The translations under genes and the position numbers were made by a program. From Jidongwangia harbinensis (GTDB lineage: Bacteria > Actinomycetota > Actinomycetes > Mycobacteriales > Micromonosporaceae): DNA of 64,000 nt. This document shows, in pieces, positions 37,973-46,219 of the stretch (the stretch's first letter is position 1; every line of letters starts with the position of its first letter). The DNA is taken from contig NZ_JAIWNC010000010.1 of NCBI RefSeq assembly GCF_020216025.1, positions 124,001-188,000 of the forward strand, in the 5' to 3' direction. The notes under the pieces were generated by a model, which was given only the letters and a program-made list of their open reading frames with translations, searched no databases and was not told the DNA's origin.

Positions 37973-39394
37973 ATGGCTTCGGTTCCCGCATCCCTGACCC
38001 TGCACCCGGACCGGCTCCTGCCGTCCGACCCGGCGGTGCGCCCGCTCGCCCGCCGGCTGTACGAAGGGGTACGCGACCTGCCGATCGTGTCGCCGCACGG
38101 GCACGTGGATCCGCAGATGCTGCTCGACGACGCTCCGTTCGCCGACCCGACCGCGCTGCTGGTGCAGCCGGACCACTACGTGACCCGGCTGCTGCACGCC
38201 GGCGGCATCGCGCTGGACCGGCTCGGCGTCGGCGCCGGGCCGATGGGGGAGGAGCGGGCCCGGGCGGCGTGGCGGCTGCTCTGCGCGAACTGGCACCTGC
38301 TGCGCGGCACGCCGGTGCGGTTCTGGCTGGAGGCCGAGCTGGCCGATATCTTCGGGGTCACCCAGCGGCCCGGCGCCGATACGGCCGACGCCGTCTACGA
38401 CCGGATCGCCGACTGCCTGCGACAGGACAGCCACCGCCCGCGGGCGCTGCTGGAACGGTTCGGCATCGAGTTCCTGGCCACCACGGACGACCCCGCGGAC
38501 AGCCTGGACGCGCACGCCGCGCTGGCCGCCGACCCGACCGTGACCACCCGGATCGTGCCCACCTTCCGTCCCGACCGCTACCTGGAGCCGGAGCGGCCCG
38601 GCTGGGCCGACGCGGTCCGGCACCTCGGCGCGGTGGCGGACACCGACGCCGGTCACTACGGCGGTTATCTGGAGGCGCTGGAGCGGCGCCGCCGGCACTT
38701 CCTGGCCCACGGCGCGGTGTCCACCGACCACGGGCACGCCGACGCGGTGGCCGAACCGCTGGACCGGGCGGAGGCGGAAGGCATCTACGCCCGGGCCCTG
38801 GCCGGGGAGGCGAGCGCGGCGGAGGCCACCGCGTTCCGCCGCCACATGATGGTGGAGATGGCCCGGATGTCCTGCGCGGACGGGCTGGTCATGACGCTGC
38901 ATCCGGGGGTCTTCCGGAACCACCACCCGGCGACGCTGGACCGGTTCGGCGCGGACACCGGCCACGACATCCCGGTCGCCACCGAGTACACCCGGGCGCT
39001 GCGCCCGCTGCTCGAGCGGTACGGCACCGAGCCGGGCTTCCACCTGGTGCTGTTCACCGTGGACCCGGACGTGTACGCCCGCGAGGTCGCCCCGCTGGCC
39101 GGCTTCTACCCCGCGGTGTACGCCGGCGCACCGTGGTGGTTCCTGGACAACCCGGCGGCCATCCGGTCCTTCCAGTCGTCGGTGACCGAGATCGCCGGGT
39201 TCAGCCGGCTCGCCGGGTTCGTCGACGACACCCGGGCGTTCTGTTCCATCCCGGCCCGTCACGACATGTCCCGCCGGCTGGACGCGGGCTTCCTGGCCGG
39301 TCTGGTGGCGGAGCACCGCCTGGACGAGGACGAGGCCGCCGAGACGCTGGCCGGCCTTGTATCTCAGCAACCTAGGAAGGTCTTCAAGCTGTGA
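37973..39394 (+). CDS. uxaC: Glucuronate isomerase
   Basis: A 473-residue uronate isomerase, which converts D-glucuronate to D-fructuronate (or D-galacturonate to D-tagaturonate) in the cytosol. The length and motifs fit the family: the amidohydrolase-fold metal site SPHGHVDPQ near residue 45, a His-rich MMVEMARM region, FRNHHPATLDRFG, and VYAGAPWWFLDNP with SVTEIAGFSRLAGFVDDTRAF near the end. The ATG at 37973 has no ribosome site and lies 6-7 bases after a possible -10, suggesting leaderless translation. Its stop overlaps the fructuronate reductase start (GTGA). Control by the neighbouring LacI protein is inferred from the shared operator. Confidence 0.93.
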   Translation: MASVPASLTLHPDRLLPSDPAVRPLARRLYEGVRDLPIVSPHGHVDPQMLLDDAPFADPTALLVQPDHYVTRLLHAGGIALDRLGVGAGPMGEERARAAWRLLCANWHLLRGTPVRFWLEAELADIFGVTQRPGADTADAVYDRIADCLRQDSHRPRALLERFGIEFLATTDDPADSLDAHAALAADPTVTTRIVPTFRPDRYLEPERPGWADAVRHLGAVADTDAGHYGGYLEALERRRRHFLAHGAVSTDHGHADAVAEPLDRAEAEGIYARALAGEASAAEATAFRRHMMVEMARMSCADGLVMTLHPGVFRNHHPATLDRFGADTGHDIPVATEYTRALRPLLERYGTEPGFHLVLFTVDPDVYAREVAPLAGFYPAVYAGAPWWFLDNPAAIRSFQSSVTEIAGFSRLAGFVDDTRAFCSIPARHDMSRRLDAGFLAGLVAEHRLDEDEAAETLAGLVSQQPRKVFKL

Positions 39395-40731
39395 GGCGTG
39401 ACCTACCCCCCGCGCCGGTCCGGATGGTCCATCTCGGGCTGGGCAACTTCTTCCGCGCGCATCAGGCCTGGTACACCGCCGCCGCCCCGGACGCCGGGGA
39501 GTGGGGGATCGCCGCGTTCACCGGCCGGTCCCGCGGCCTCGCCGACCGGCTGAGCGCCCAGGACGGCCTCTACACCCTGGTGGTACGCGGCCCGGACACC
39601 GACGAGTTCCCGGTCGTGGGGTCCGTCGTGGCGGCGTACCCGGGCACCGACCTGACGAACTGGCGGGCCCTGCTGGCCCGGCCGGAAGTGGCGATCGTGA
39701 CGCTGACCGTCACCGAGGCCGCGTACCGGCGCGGCGCGGACGGCGGTGTCGACCTTGACGACCCGGACGTGCGCAGCGACCTGGCGGTGCTGCGTGGTGC
39801 CGCCGGGGGTGACGTGCGCAGCGTGCCCGGCCGCCTGGTCGCCGGCCTGGCCGCACGCCGGGCGGCCGGCGCCGGCCCGATCGCGGTGATGTCCTGCGAC
39901 AACCTGCCGGACAACGGTGCCGTCACGGATCGCGTGGTCACCGGCCTGGCCGCGGCGGCCGACCCGGACCTCGCCGGCTGGATCCGCGAGCGGGTCGCCT
40001 TCCCCACCACCATGGTGGACCGGATCACCCCGGCCACCACCGACGACGACGTGCGCGCGGTGGCCGCCGCGACCGGGCGCGACGATGCCGTACCGGTGGT
40101 CACCGAACCGTTCCACGAGTGGGTGATCAGCGGCGACTTCCCGGCCGGGCGGCCGGCCTGGGACGCCGCCGGCGCCCGCTTCGTCGCCGACGTGGGCCCG
40201 CACGAGCAGCGCAAGCTGTGGTTGCTCAACGGCGGCCATTCCCTGCTCGCGTACGCCGGCGGTGCCCGCGGCCACGAGACGGTCGCGGACGCGGTGGCCG
40301 ACCCGGAGTGCCGGTCCTGGCTGGACGACTGGTGGGACTCCGCGGCCGCACACCTGCCGCTGCCCGCCGCGGAGATCGCCGAGTACCGGGCCGCGCTGTT
40401 GCGCCGCTGGGCCAACCGGCGCATCCAGCACCGTCTCGGGCAGATCGCCGCGGACGGTTCGCAGAAGCTGCCGATCCGGATCCTGCCGGTGCTGCACCGG
40501 GAACGGTCCGCCGGCCGGCTGCCCCGGGGCGGGGTCCGGGTGCTCGCCGCGTGGATCGCCCACCTGCGGGGCGCCGGTACCCCGGTGCGGGACGCGGCGG
40601 GGGAGCGGTTCGTCGCCGCCGCCGGGTCGGTCCGGGACGTGCTGGGTCTGCTGGACCCGGCCCTGGCCGGGGACGGCGAACTGGTGGCGGCCGTCGAGGC
40701 CGGCCTGAACCAGGCGACAGGCCCGGCCTAG
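39391..40731 (+). CDS. uxuB: Fructuronate reductase / mannitol dehydrogenase family
   Basis: A 446-residue polyol dehydrogenase. The N-terminal Rossmann domain starts MVHLGLGNFFRAHQAWYT, and the C-terminal helical domain carries the catalytic HEQRKLWLLNGGHSLLAYAG (Lys, Asn, His). The family includes mannitol dehydrogenase, fructuronate reductase and tagaturonate reductase. Placement directly after uxaC with a GTGA overlap makes fructuronate reductase (fructuronate to D-mannonate) the likely role. A mannonate dehydratase and KDG kinase are not in the window, so the pathway must be completed elsewhere. The start is GTG at 39391. Confidence 0.88.
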   Translation: MRRDLPPAPVRMVHLGLGNFFRAHQAWYTAAAPDAGEWGIAAFTGRSRGLADRLSAQDGLYTLVVRGPDTDEFPVVGSVVAAYPGTDLTNWRALLARPEVAIVTLTVTEAAYRRGADGGVDLDDPDVRSDLAVLRGAAGGDVRSVPGRLVAGLAARRAAGAGPIAVMSCDNLPDNGAVTDRVVTGLAAAADPDLAGWIRERVAFPTTMVDRITPATTDDDVRAVAAATGRDDAVPVVTEPFHEWVISGDFPAGRPAWDAAGARFVADVGPHEQRKLWLLNGGHSLLAYAGGARGHETVADAVADPECRSWLDDWWDSAAAHLPLPAAEIAEYRAALLRRWANRRIQHRLGQIAADGSQKLPIRILPVLHRERSAGRLPRGGVRVLAAWIAHLRGAGTPVRDAAGERFVAAAGSVRDVLGLLDPALAGDGELVAAVEAGLNQATGPA

Positions 40732-40787
40732 GAGCACTACTCCGGCAGGCGACCGGCTGAGCCGCACGCGATCGGACGGACGGCCGG

Positions 40788-41657
40788 CTAGATGCGGGCT
40801 CGGGCCGCGGACACCGCCGGGCCGGGGAGGCCGGCGCGGGGCAGCACGATCCGGTCGTCGACGCCGCGGCCGGTGGCCACCCGGTGGGCCACCCGGGCGG
40901 CCATCTGGCGCACCAGCAGCCGGCGCAGCCCGCGCCGCCGGATGCGGCCGGCGAACGGGCCGAACGGACGGCGCAGCCGCTGCGCCTGCCGCGCGATCGC
41001 CGGCAGGATGGCCGCGAACTCGCTGTACACGGCGCGGTTGTCGGTCGAGCCGAGGTAGCCGAACGGCCCGGAGCCGGCCAGCGCGGCGAGCGGCACGCCG
41101 AGCAGTTCGATGTTGCGGTACGCGCCCCGGTCCAGCATGGCCACCACGTGCTGCACGCCGGCGTCCCGCCCGGCCCGCAGGAAGGTCCGGTACAGCAGCG
41201 TGCTGACCTCCAGTGACGAGCGGCGGCCGCGGTACTCCGGCAGCACCGCCAGGGTGGCGAAGTCCCACACCGGCCCGCCGGTCATCCCGTGCGCGGCGGC
41301 GATCGCGTCGGCGTCGTGCCCGATGTGCGCCGGGGCGTCGTCGATCGTCTTGATGCCGCGCCCGGTGCCCGCCACGGCCCGGCACACCCCGGCCGGCGCC
41401 ACCGCCTCGCGGTCCAGCACCAGGAAGAACAGGCTCTGCGCCTCGTACCGCCGGTACTCGTCGGTCATCACCGCGGCGTCGTTGCCGAACGTCTCCTGGA
41501 AGACCCGTCGTTCCACGGTGCGCCCGACGTCGGCCAGCGGTTCGCCCGGGCCGGCCGGCACGGCGACGAACCGTCCCGGCGTGGCGGGCAGCCCGGCCAG
41601 GCACTGCGCGACGCGCCGGCGCACGTCGCCGGGGTCGAGGTCGTAGCGGGCCGGCAC
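40788..41657 (-). CDS. GNAT-fold acyltransferase, autoinducer-synthase/FeeM-like
   Basis: A 289-residue protein with a GNAT-like core. RRVFQETFGND and the following DEYRRYEAQSLFFLVLDREAVAPAGVCR match the start of LuxI/FeeM-type N-acyl synthases, where the acidic and hydrophobic residues pack against an acyl chain. WDFATLAVLPEYRGRRSSLEVSTLLY is a GNAT motif A-like strand and acyl/pantetheine loop. A basic C-terminal extension follows (RIRRRGLRRLL). The start is GTG at 41657, 3 bp after the stop of the SAM-decarboxylase-like gene, with which it shares a promoter. An acylated amine or amino acid product is plausible; substrates are unknown and the family call is by eye. Confidence 0.6.
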   Translation of the reverse strand: MPARYDLDPGDVRRRVAQCLAGLPATPGRFVAVPAGPGEPLADVGRTVERRVFQETFGNDAAVMTDEYRRYEAQSLFFLVLDREAVAPAGVCRAVAGTGRGIKTIDDAPAHIGHDADAIAAAHGMTGGPVWDFATLAVLPEYRGRRSSLEVSTLLYRTFLRAGRDAGVQHVVAMLDRGAYRNIELLGVPLAALAGSGPFGYLGSTDNRAVYSEFAAILPAIARQAQRLRRPFGPFAGRIRRRGLRRLLVRQMAARVAHRVATGRGVDDRIVLPRAGLPGPAVSAARARI

Positions 41658-41660
41658 CGC

Positions 41661-42059
41661 TCAGAACTCCTTCGCGACGATCTGCGTGGTACGGAAGTAC
41701 GCCTCGGTGAACGCCACCACGGCGGCCGGGTCGAACGCCTTACAGGTGTAGATGTCCACGCTGAAGAACTCCACCGGGCGCTCCCACGAGTAGAAGTGCG
41801 CGCCGGAGGTCTCCCAGTGGATCCAGCCGGCCCAGCCGTACAGGTCGCTGACGTGGGTCACCGGCTCGATCAGGGTGATCATGTCGGTCACCACGGACAG
41901 CTGCCGCAGGTAGTCGCGGATGTGCTCGTCGGTGATCACGAACGTGGGGTAGCCCTCGACCACGAGCCGCTGCCGGGTGATGGCGGGTGCCAGGTCCCGG
42001 AAGCCGCTGGTTGCGTTCGGTGAGGAGGCGCTGTCACGTTCCGTGGTGAGCGAGGGCAT
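41661..42059 (-). CDS. Small SpeD-like (SAM decarboxylase fold) pyruvoyl protein
   Basis: A 132-residue protein resembling S-adenosylmethionine decarboxylase proenzymes (SpeD/SpeH), which self-cleave at a Ser to form a pyruvoyl cofactor. In ETSGAHFYSW, Ser85 lies seven residues before Trp92, as the cleaved Ser does in SpeH, and SVDIYTCKAFD has the conserved Cys (Cys106). The catalytic His found two residues before the Trp in SpeH is Tyr90, and the residue before Ser85 is Thr, not Glu. The substrate may therefore differ; some SpeD relatives decarboxylate ornithine or arginine. The ATG at 42059 follows AAAGGA and a near-consensus promoter. It is coupled to the acyltransferase. Confidence 0.68.
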   Translation of the reverse strand: MPSLTTERDSASSPNATSGFRDLAPAITRQRLVVEGYPTFVITDEHIRDYLRQLSVVTDMITLIEPVTHVSDLYGWAGWIHWETSGAHFYSWERPVEFFSVDIYTCKAFDPAAVVAFTEAYFRTTQIVAKEF

Positions 42060-42114
42060 GCGGCGTCCTTTGCGAGCGTGGCGACATATCCGGTCAATGC
42101 GGTGCGTACTCACA

Positions 42115-42142
42115 AATCTAGCCGACCGTTACGGAGCGTCAA
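42115..42142 (-). promoter_or_regulatory. Near-consensus sigma-70 promoter of the SpeD-like operon
   Basis: On the minus strand TTGACG (42137-42142) and TAGATT (42115-42120) are separated by 16 bases. Transcription would begin near 42108, giving a leader of about 50 bases before the ATG at 42059. It shows that this operon can be transcribed independently of the upstream ABC exporter gene. No obvious operator was seen. Confidence 0.65.
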
Positions 42143-42188
42143 GGCCGTCCGGTTGCAGCCCGGGTGCAGCACGGGTGCGGGCGGCTCC

Positions 42189-43955
42189 TCAGGCGGCCAG
42201 GGCGGCGTACCGGCCGCCGACCTCGACCAGGCTCTCGTGGGTGCCGGACTCCAGGACCCGGCCGTGGTCGAGCACCACGATCTGGTCGGCGTGGCGGACC
42301 GTGGACAGCCGGTGCGCGATGGTGATCGTGGTCCGGCCCCGCGACACCGTGTCGAACGCGCGCTGCACGGCGCGTTCGGTCTCGGTGTCCAGCGCGCTGG
42401 TGGCCTCGTCCAGGATCAGAATGCGCGGGTCCCGCAGCAGCGTGCGGGCGATCGCGACGCGCTGCTTCTCGCCGCCGGAGAAGCGGTGGCCGCGGGAGCC
42501 GACGACCGTGTCGTACCCCTCGGGCAGGCCGGTGATCAGCTCGTGGATCTGTGCGGCGCGGGCGGCCGCCTCGATCTCGGCGTCGGTGGCGTCCGGTCTG
42601 GCGTACCGCAGGTTCTCCCGCACCGTGGTGTGCAGCAGGTAGGTCTCCTGGCTGACCACGCCGACGATGCCGGCCAGGTCGGCGAGCCGCAGGTCGCGTA
42701 CGTCGACCCCGTCGACGGTGACCCGGCCGGCGTCCGGGTCGTGCAGCCGGGCGATCAGGCCGGCGACCGTGCTCTTGCCGGAGCCGGTCTCGCCGACCAG
42801 GGCGAGCGAGGTGCCGGCCGGTACGTCCAGGCTGAGGCCGGCGACCGCGGGTCCGGCGCCGTCCGGATAACGGAACGTGACGTCCGCCAGGCGCAGGTGT
42901 CCGCGCACGTGGGTGACGTCCGCCGGGTGCTCCGGGTCGGCCACCTCGACCGGCAGGTCCAGGTATTCGAAGATCCGGGCGAACAGCGCCAGCGAGCTGG
43001 TCAGCGACACCCCGACGTTGAGCAGGGCCATCAGCGGCCGGAACAGCCCGGACTGCAGGCCGGTGAACGCCACCAGGGTGCCGATGCTGAGCGTGCCGGC
43101 GGTGAACGGCAGGCCGGCGCTGAGGTAGATGACGGCCGGGATGGCGGCGAAGACGACCGCCATCGAGGCCATCCGCCAGCGTCCGGCCAGCTCCGCGCGC
43201 AGTTCCAGGTCGATGAGCCGTTCGGAGGAGCGGGTGAAGCGGTCCACCAGGGCCGGTCCGGTGCCGAGCGTCTTGCTGAGCTGCACCCCGCTGATCGAGA
43301 GTGCCTCCTCGACCGTGACGTTCAGGTCGGCCAGCTCGCGCTGGCGCTCGGCGGTGATCCGCCGGCGCATGCCGGCCACCCGCCGGGTCAGGTGGATCGC
43401 GGGCGGCAGCACCACCAGCGAGACCAGGGCCAGCTGCCAGGAGAGCGCGACCATCGCGACCGCGGTGGCGACCACCGTGGTGAGGTTGGCGGCGACCGAG
43501 GTCGCGGTCGAGGTGACCACGGACTGCATGCCGCCGATGTCGTTGGTGATCCGGGACTGCACCTCGCCGGTGCGGGTGCGGGTGAAGAACCCCACCGACT
43601 GACGTTGCAGGTGGGCGAAGACGTCGGTGCGCAGCCGGTGCATGACGCGCTGGCCGACGGTGGTGGAGATCCAGGTCTGCACCACGCCGAGCGCCGAGGT
43701 CACCGCGGCCACGGCCACCATGCCGGCGACCAGCCAGGCCAGCAGCGGCAGGTCGGCCCGGGGGAGTGCGACGTCGATGACCTCACGGAGCAGGAACGGG
43801 GAGGCCAGGGAGAGGACCGAGGACACCACGATGATCGCGGTGACGACGGCCAGCGGGAACCGGTGTGCGGTGAAGAGCCGGCCGATCCGGCGCAACGAGA
43901 CGCCCTGGGCCTGCGCGCGCTCGGCGGCGGTGACGGTGGGTTTACGCGAGTCCAA
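42189..43955 (-). CDS. ABC transporter, fused membrane and ATPase domains (multidrug exporter type)
   Basis: A 588-residue half-transporter. Six membrane segments lie in the first 310 residues (FPLAVVTAIIVVSSVLSLASPFLL and following); the nucleotide-binding domain has Walker A VGETGSGKSTVAG, the signature FSGGEKQRVAIART, Walker B ILILDEATSALDTETE and the H-loop IAHRLST, all intact. It belongs with the MsbA/LmrA-like exporters and functions as a dimer. The TTG at 43955 (LDSRKPTVT) is the likely start, with GAGGGA upstream. It is divergent from a MarR gene with a TGAGGT/ACCTCA palindrome between them. The substrate is unknown; drugs or lipids are usual. Confidence 0.92.
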   Translation of the reverse strand: MDSRKPTVTAAERAQAQGVSLRRIGRLFTAHRFPLAVVTAIIVVSSVLSLASPFLLREVIDVALPRADLPLLAWLVAGMVAVAAVTSALGVVQTWISTTVGQRVMHRLRTDVFAHLQRQSVGFFTRTRTGEVQSRITNDIGGMQSVVTSTATSVAANLTTVVATAVAMVALSWQLALVSLVVLPPAIHLTRRVAGMRRRITAERQRELADLNVTVEEALSISGVQLSKTLGTGPALVDRFTRSSERLIDLELRAELAGRWRMASMAVVFAAIPAVIYLSAGLPFTAGTLSIGTLVAFTGLQSGLFRPLMALLNVGVSLTSSLALFARIFEYLDLPVEVADPEHPADVTHVRGHLRLADVTFRYPDGAGPAVAGLSLDVPAGTSLALVGETGSGKSTVAGLIARLHDPDAGRVTVDGVDVRDLRLADLAGIVGVVSQETYLLHTTVRENLRYARPDATDAEIEAAARAAQIHELITGLPEGYDTVVGSRGHRFSGGEKQRVAIARTLLRDPRILILDEATSALDTETERAVQRAFDTVSRGRTTITIAHRLSTVRHADQIVVLDHGRVLESGTHESLVEVGGRYAALAA

Positions 43956-43984
43956 GTGATCCCTCGTTTCGGTAGTTGATAAGC

Positions 43985-43997
43985 TGAGGTTACCTCA
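43985..43997. promoter_or_regulatory. Probable MarR operator
   Basis: TGAGGT-T-ACCTCA is a perfect inverted repeat with 6-base arms in the 82-bp space between the ABC exporter and the divergent MarR gene. The location and size fit autoregulation by MarR and repression of the exporter; binding is inferred. Confidence 0.55.
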
Positions 43998-44037
43998 ACA
44001 TGAGGGAACAACGGTATTCGCTGGTACGGTATTCCGC

Positions 44038-44445
44038 GTGGACGACGAGGGCCTGGCCGAGCTGTTCTGGGGGGTCTCCCGGCGTTTGCGCGCCCGGACC
44101 CGCACGGCGCTGGAGCCGTTCGGCGTCGCGCCCGCGCAGGCCCGGGCGCTGGGTGTGCTGCTCGGCCACGGTCCGCTGCGCCTCAGCGAGCTGGCCGAGC
44201 GGCTGCGCATCGCACCGCGCTCGGCCACCGAGGTGGTCGACGACCTGCAGCAGCGCCACCTGGTCGTCCGGCGCCCGGACCCGGCCGACCGCCGGGCCAC
44301 GCTGGTCGACCTCACCCCGGCGGGCACCGCGGCGGGTCAGGCCATCCGGGACGCCCGGCGGGCCGAGTCGGCACGCTTCTTCGGCGCGCTCAGCGCCGCC
44401 GACCGCGCCGACCTCGGTCGGGTCCTGCGCCAGCTGCGCGACTAG
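44038..44445 (+). CDS. MarR-family transcriptional regulator
   Basis: A 135-residue winged-helix regulator. RLSELAERLRIAPRSATEVVDDLQQRHLVVRRPDPADRR spans the helix-turn-helix and wing, with the DPADRR motif typical of MarR, and the ends form the dimerisation helices. The start is GTG at 44038 (VDDEGLAELFWGVSRRL). It is divergent from an ABC multidrug exporter, the usual target arrangement for MarR proteins, with a TGAGGT/ACCTCA palindrome in between. Aromatic or cationic drug-like ligands are the family norm. Confidence 0.9.
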   Translation: MDDEGLAELFWGVSRRLRARTRTALEPFGVAPAQARALGVLLGHGPLRLSELAERLRIAPRSATEVVDDLQQRHLVVRRPDPADRRATLVDLTPAGTAAGQAIRDARRAESARFFGALSAADRADLGRVLRQLRD

Positions 44446-44511
44446 GTTGCCGTCCCCGGGCGCCTCGCGGGTATGCGGCGAGGTCGGCGGGACGGATCCC
44501 GGCGACCGCCG

Positions 44512-45222
44512 TCAGCGGCCGAGCGTCGCGAGGACCAGATCGACCGCGCGGGTGAGGGCGGCCCGCGACCCGTCGTCGTCATCGAGCACGTCGAACGCGT
44601 GGTGCCCGTGCGGCACCTCGACGATCTCCAGGCGGGCGCCGGCCGAGGCCGCCACGAAGCCCTCGACACCCTCCGCGATCGCCGGGTTCTCCTGGCCCAC
44701 CCGGGTCAGCACGATCGGCAGGTCACCGGCCCGCGCCACCGCGTCGGCCGGGAGGAAGCGCGGATCGGCCGGCCAGCCCGGGAGCGGGCGCAGCAGCGGA
44801 TAGCTCAGGGTTAGGCAGCGCAGCCACGGCGGCGGGTCGCGCAGCCAGTCGGCGGCCAGCATGCCGCTCCCGGAGAAGAACCACAGCGCCAGCCGGTCGT
44901 CGTCCACCCGCGGGTCGGCGCGGACCGCGTCGGCGGCCGCCCGCACGTCGGCCGCCGCGTCCGGATAGGCGGCCGGGCTGTGCAGCCGGTGGTCGACGGT
45001 CGCACCCACCACGCCGCGGGCGGCCGCCAGCGAGCCGTACGCCCGGTACTGCGGCCAGTCCCGCGGCGTGGGCCGCAGCTCGGCCGGAACCGGCCCGCCG
45101 TGCACGAACAGGACGGTCGGCCGCGGCCCGGTGACCTCGTCCGGCGGATAGAGGTCGATCGAGCCGTGCCGCTCCGCGTCACGGACCGCCACCGGAACGA
45201 TCAAAGGCCGCAGGACGTCCAT
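44512..45222 (-). CDS. Alpha/beta hydrolase
   Basis: A 236-residue cytosolic alpha/beta hydrolase. The oxyanion motif is VLFVHGGPVP; the nucleophile Ser is in FFSGSGMLAA, a GxSxG elbow; VPHGHHAFDVLDD carries the catalytic His. The shape resembles dienelactone-hydrolase and prolyl-peptidase-like esterases, but no substrate can be given. The ATG at 45222 gives a normal N-terminus (MDVLRPLIVPVAVRD) with no signal. It is convergent with the MarR gene and is not obviously part of an operon. Confidence 0.8.
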   Translation of the reverse strand: MDVLRPLIVPVAVRDAERHGSIDLYPPDEVTGPRPTVLFVHGGPVPAELRPTPRDWPQYRAYGSLAAARGVVGATVDHRLHSPAAYPDAAADVRAAADAVRADPRVDDDRLALWFFSGSGMLAADWLRDPPPWLRCLTLSYPLLRPLPGWPADPRFLPADAVARAGDLPIVLTRVGQENPAIAEGVEGFVAASAGARLEIVEVPHGHHAFDVLDDDDGSRAALTRAVDLVLATLGR

Positions 45223-45405
45223 ACCGCAAGCCTAACCGTTGAAACTGCCGCTGAAGTGCCGGTGATCGACCTCGTCCGGTGATCGTGGACGGTCGAGAGT
45301 GGAGGGCAGGGGGGTCGCCGAAAAGGGGGCTGGGCGGTCCGCCGGCACGAGTAACACAACGGAGGCGTGCCGTCGGACCGCCCGGCTTTCCGGCGTCGGG
45401 ACCGG

Positions 45406-46107
45406 CTAGCCGCCGGCGGTGGCGATCCGCTGCAGCCACTCGCCGAGCAGCGCGCGTTCGGAGGCACTCAGCGTGGTGACGTCCGACAGCACCGCCCGCA
45501 GTGCCACGGCGCTGCCGACCGTGCCGCCGCCCGCGGTGGACGGCGGGCCGGTGGTGACGGCGGCGATCACCGATTCCCGGGCGAGCGCGGACAGTGCCGG
45601 GTCGCGCTCCTCCGGCGGGACGGCGATGAGCGTGAACGTCAGGCCGCTGCCGGCCGAGTGGACGAGGTGCACGGCGCGGTCCTCGCTGACCCGCAGCCGG
45701 CCGGCCGCCGCGATCCGGCGCACGATTCCGGCCAGGACGGCCAGGGAGTCCCGGGCCGCCGGGGACTCGGCGCCGGGCCGTGGTTCGCCGTAGATCAGCG
45801 TGTAGAACGCGGGGTATGCGAGCCCGAAGCCGACGTGCAGGTCCCAGCCCCGGCGCAGGTCGTCGACCGGGTCGTCGCCCGGCGGCTGCCCGGTCTTGGC
45901 CCGCAGGTAGACCGCGAATCCGTGGTTCCCCACCGCGTCCAGCAGGCCCTGTTTGTCGCCGAAGATCCGGTAGATGGTCGGCGCCTGCACTCCCGCCGCG
46001 GCACTCACCGCGCGTGTCGAGACGGCGTCGCGGCCACCCGCGGTGAGCAGCGCGGCAGCGGTCTCGACGATCCGCTCACGGGTCGTGGTCGGCTCCCCGT
46101 CATCCAT
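45406..46107 (-). CDS. TetR-family transcriptional regulator
   Basis: A 233-residue TetR repressor. The N-terminal helix-turn-helix region is RERIVETAAALLTAGGRDAVSTRAVSAAAGVQAPTIYRIFGDKQGLLDA, followed by an all-helical ligand domain. The start at 46107 gives MDDGEPTTTRERI. It is divergent from the secreted polyampholyte gene; the space contains TAACA-TCTTTT-TGTTA, a candidate operator. Ligand unknown. Confidence 0.88.
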   Translation of the reverse strand: MDDGEPTTTRERIVETAAALLTAGGRDAVSTRAVSAAAGVQAPTIYRIFGDKQGLLDAVGNHGFAVYLRAKTGQPPGDDPVDDLRRGWDLHVGFGLAYPAFYTLIYGEPRPGAESPAARDSLAVLAGIVRRIAAAGRLRVSEDRAVHLVHSAGSGLTFTLIAVPPEERDPALSALARESVIAAVTTGPPSTAGGGTVGSAVALRAVLSDVTTLSASERALLGEWLQRIATAGG

Positions 46108-46118
46108 GGTTGCGACGA

Positions 46119-46134
46119 TAACATCTTTTTGTTA
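46119..46134. promoter_or_regulatory. Candidate TetR operator
   Basis: TAACA (46119-46123) and TGTTA (46130-46134) form a short inverted repeat with a 6-base T-rich spacer, 11 bp upstream of the TetR start. It is notably AT-rich for this genome, as expected of a promoter/operator. It could serve the TetR gene, the divergent secreted protein, or both. Confidence 0.4.
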
Positions 46135-46219
46135 GCGATAGATCCAACTGAACCCTTGCCCGGGTGTGCTCCGTACTGGCTCGTACGAAGAGATCGACGT
46201 CCGACTACGAGGAGTGGCA

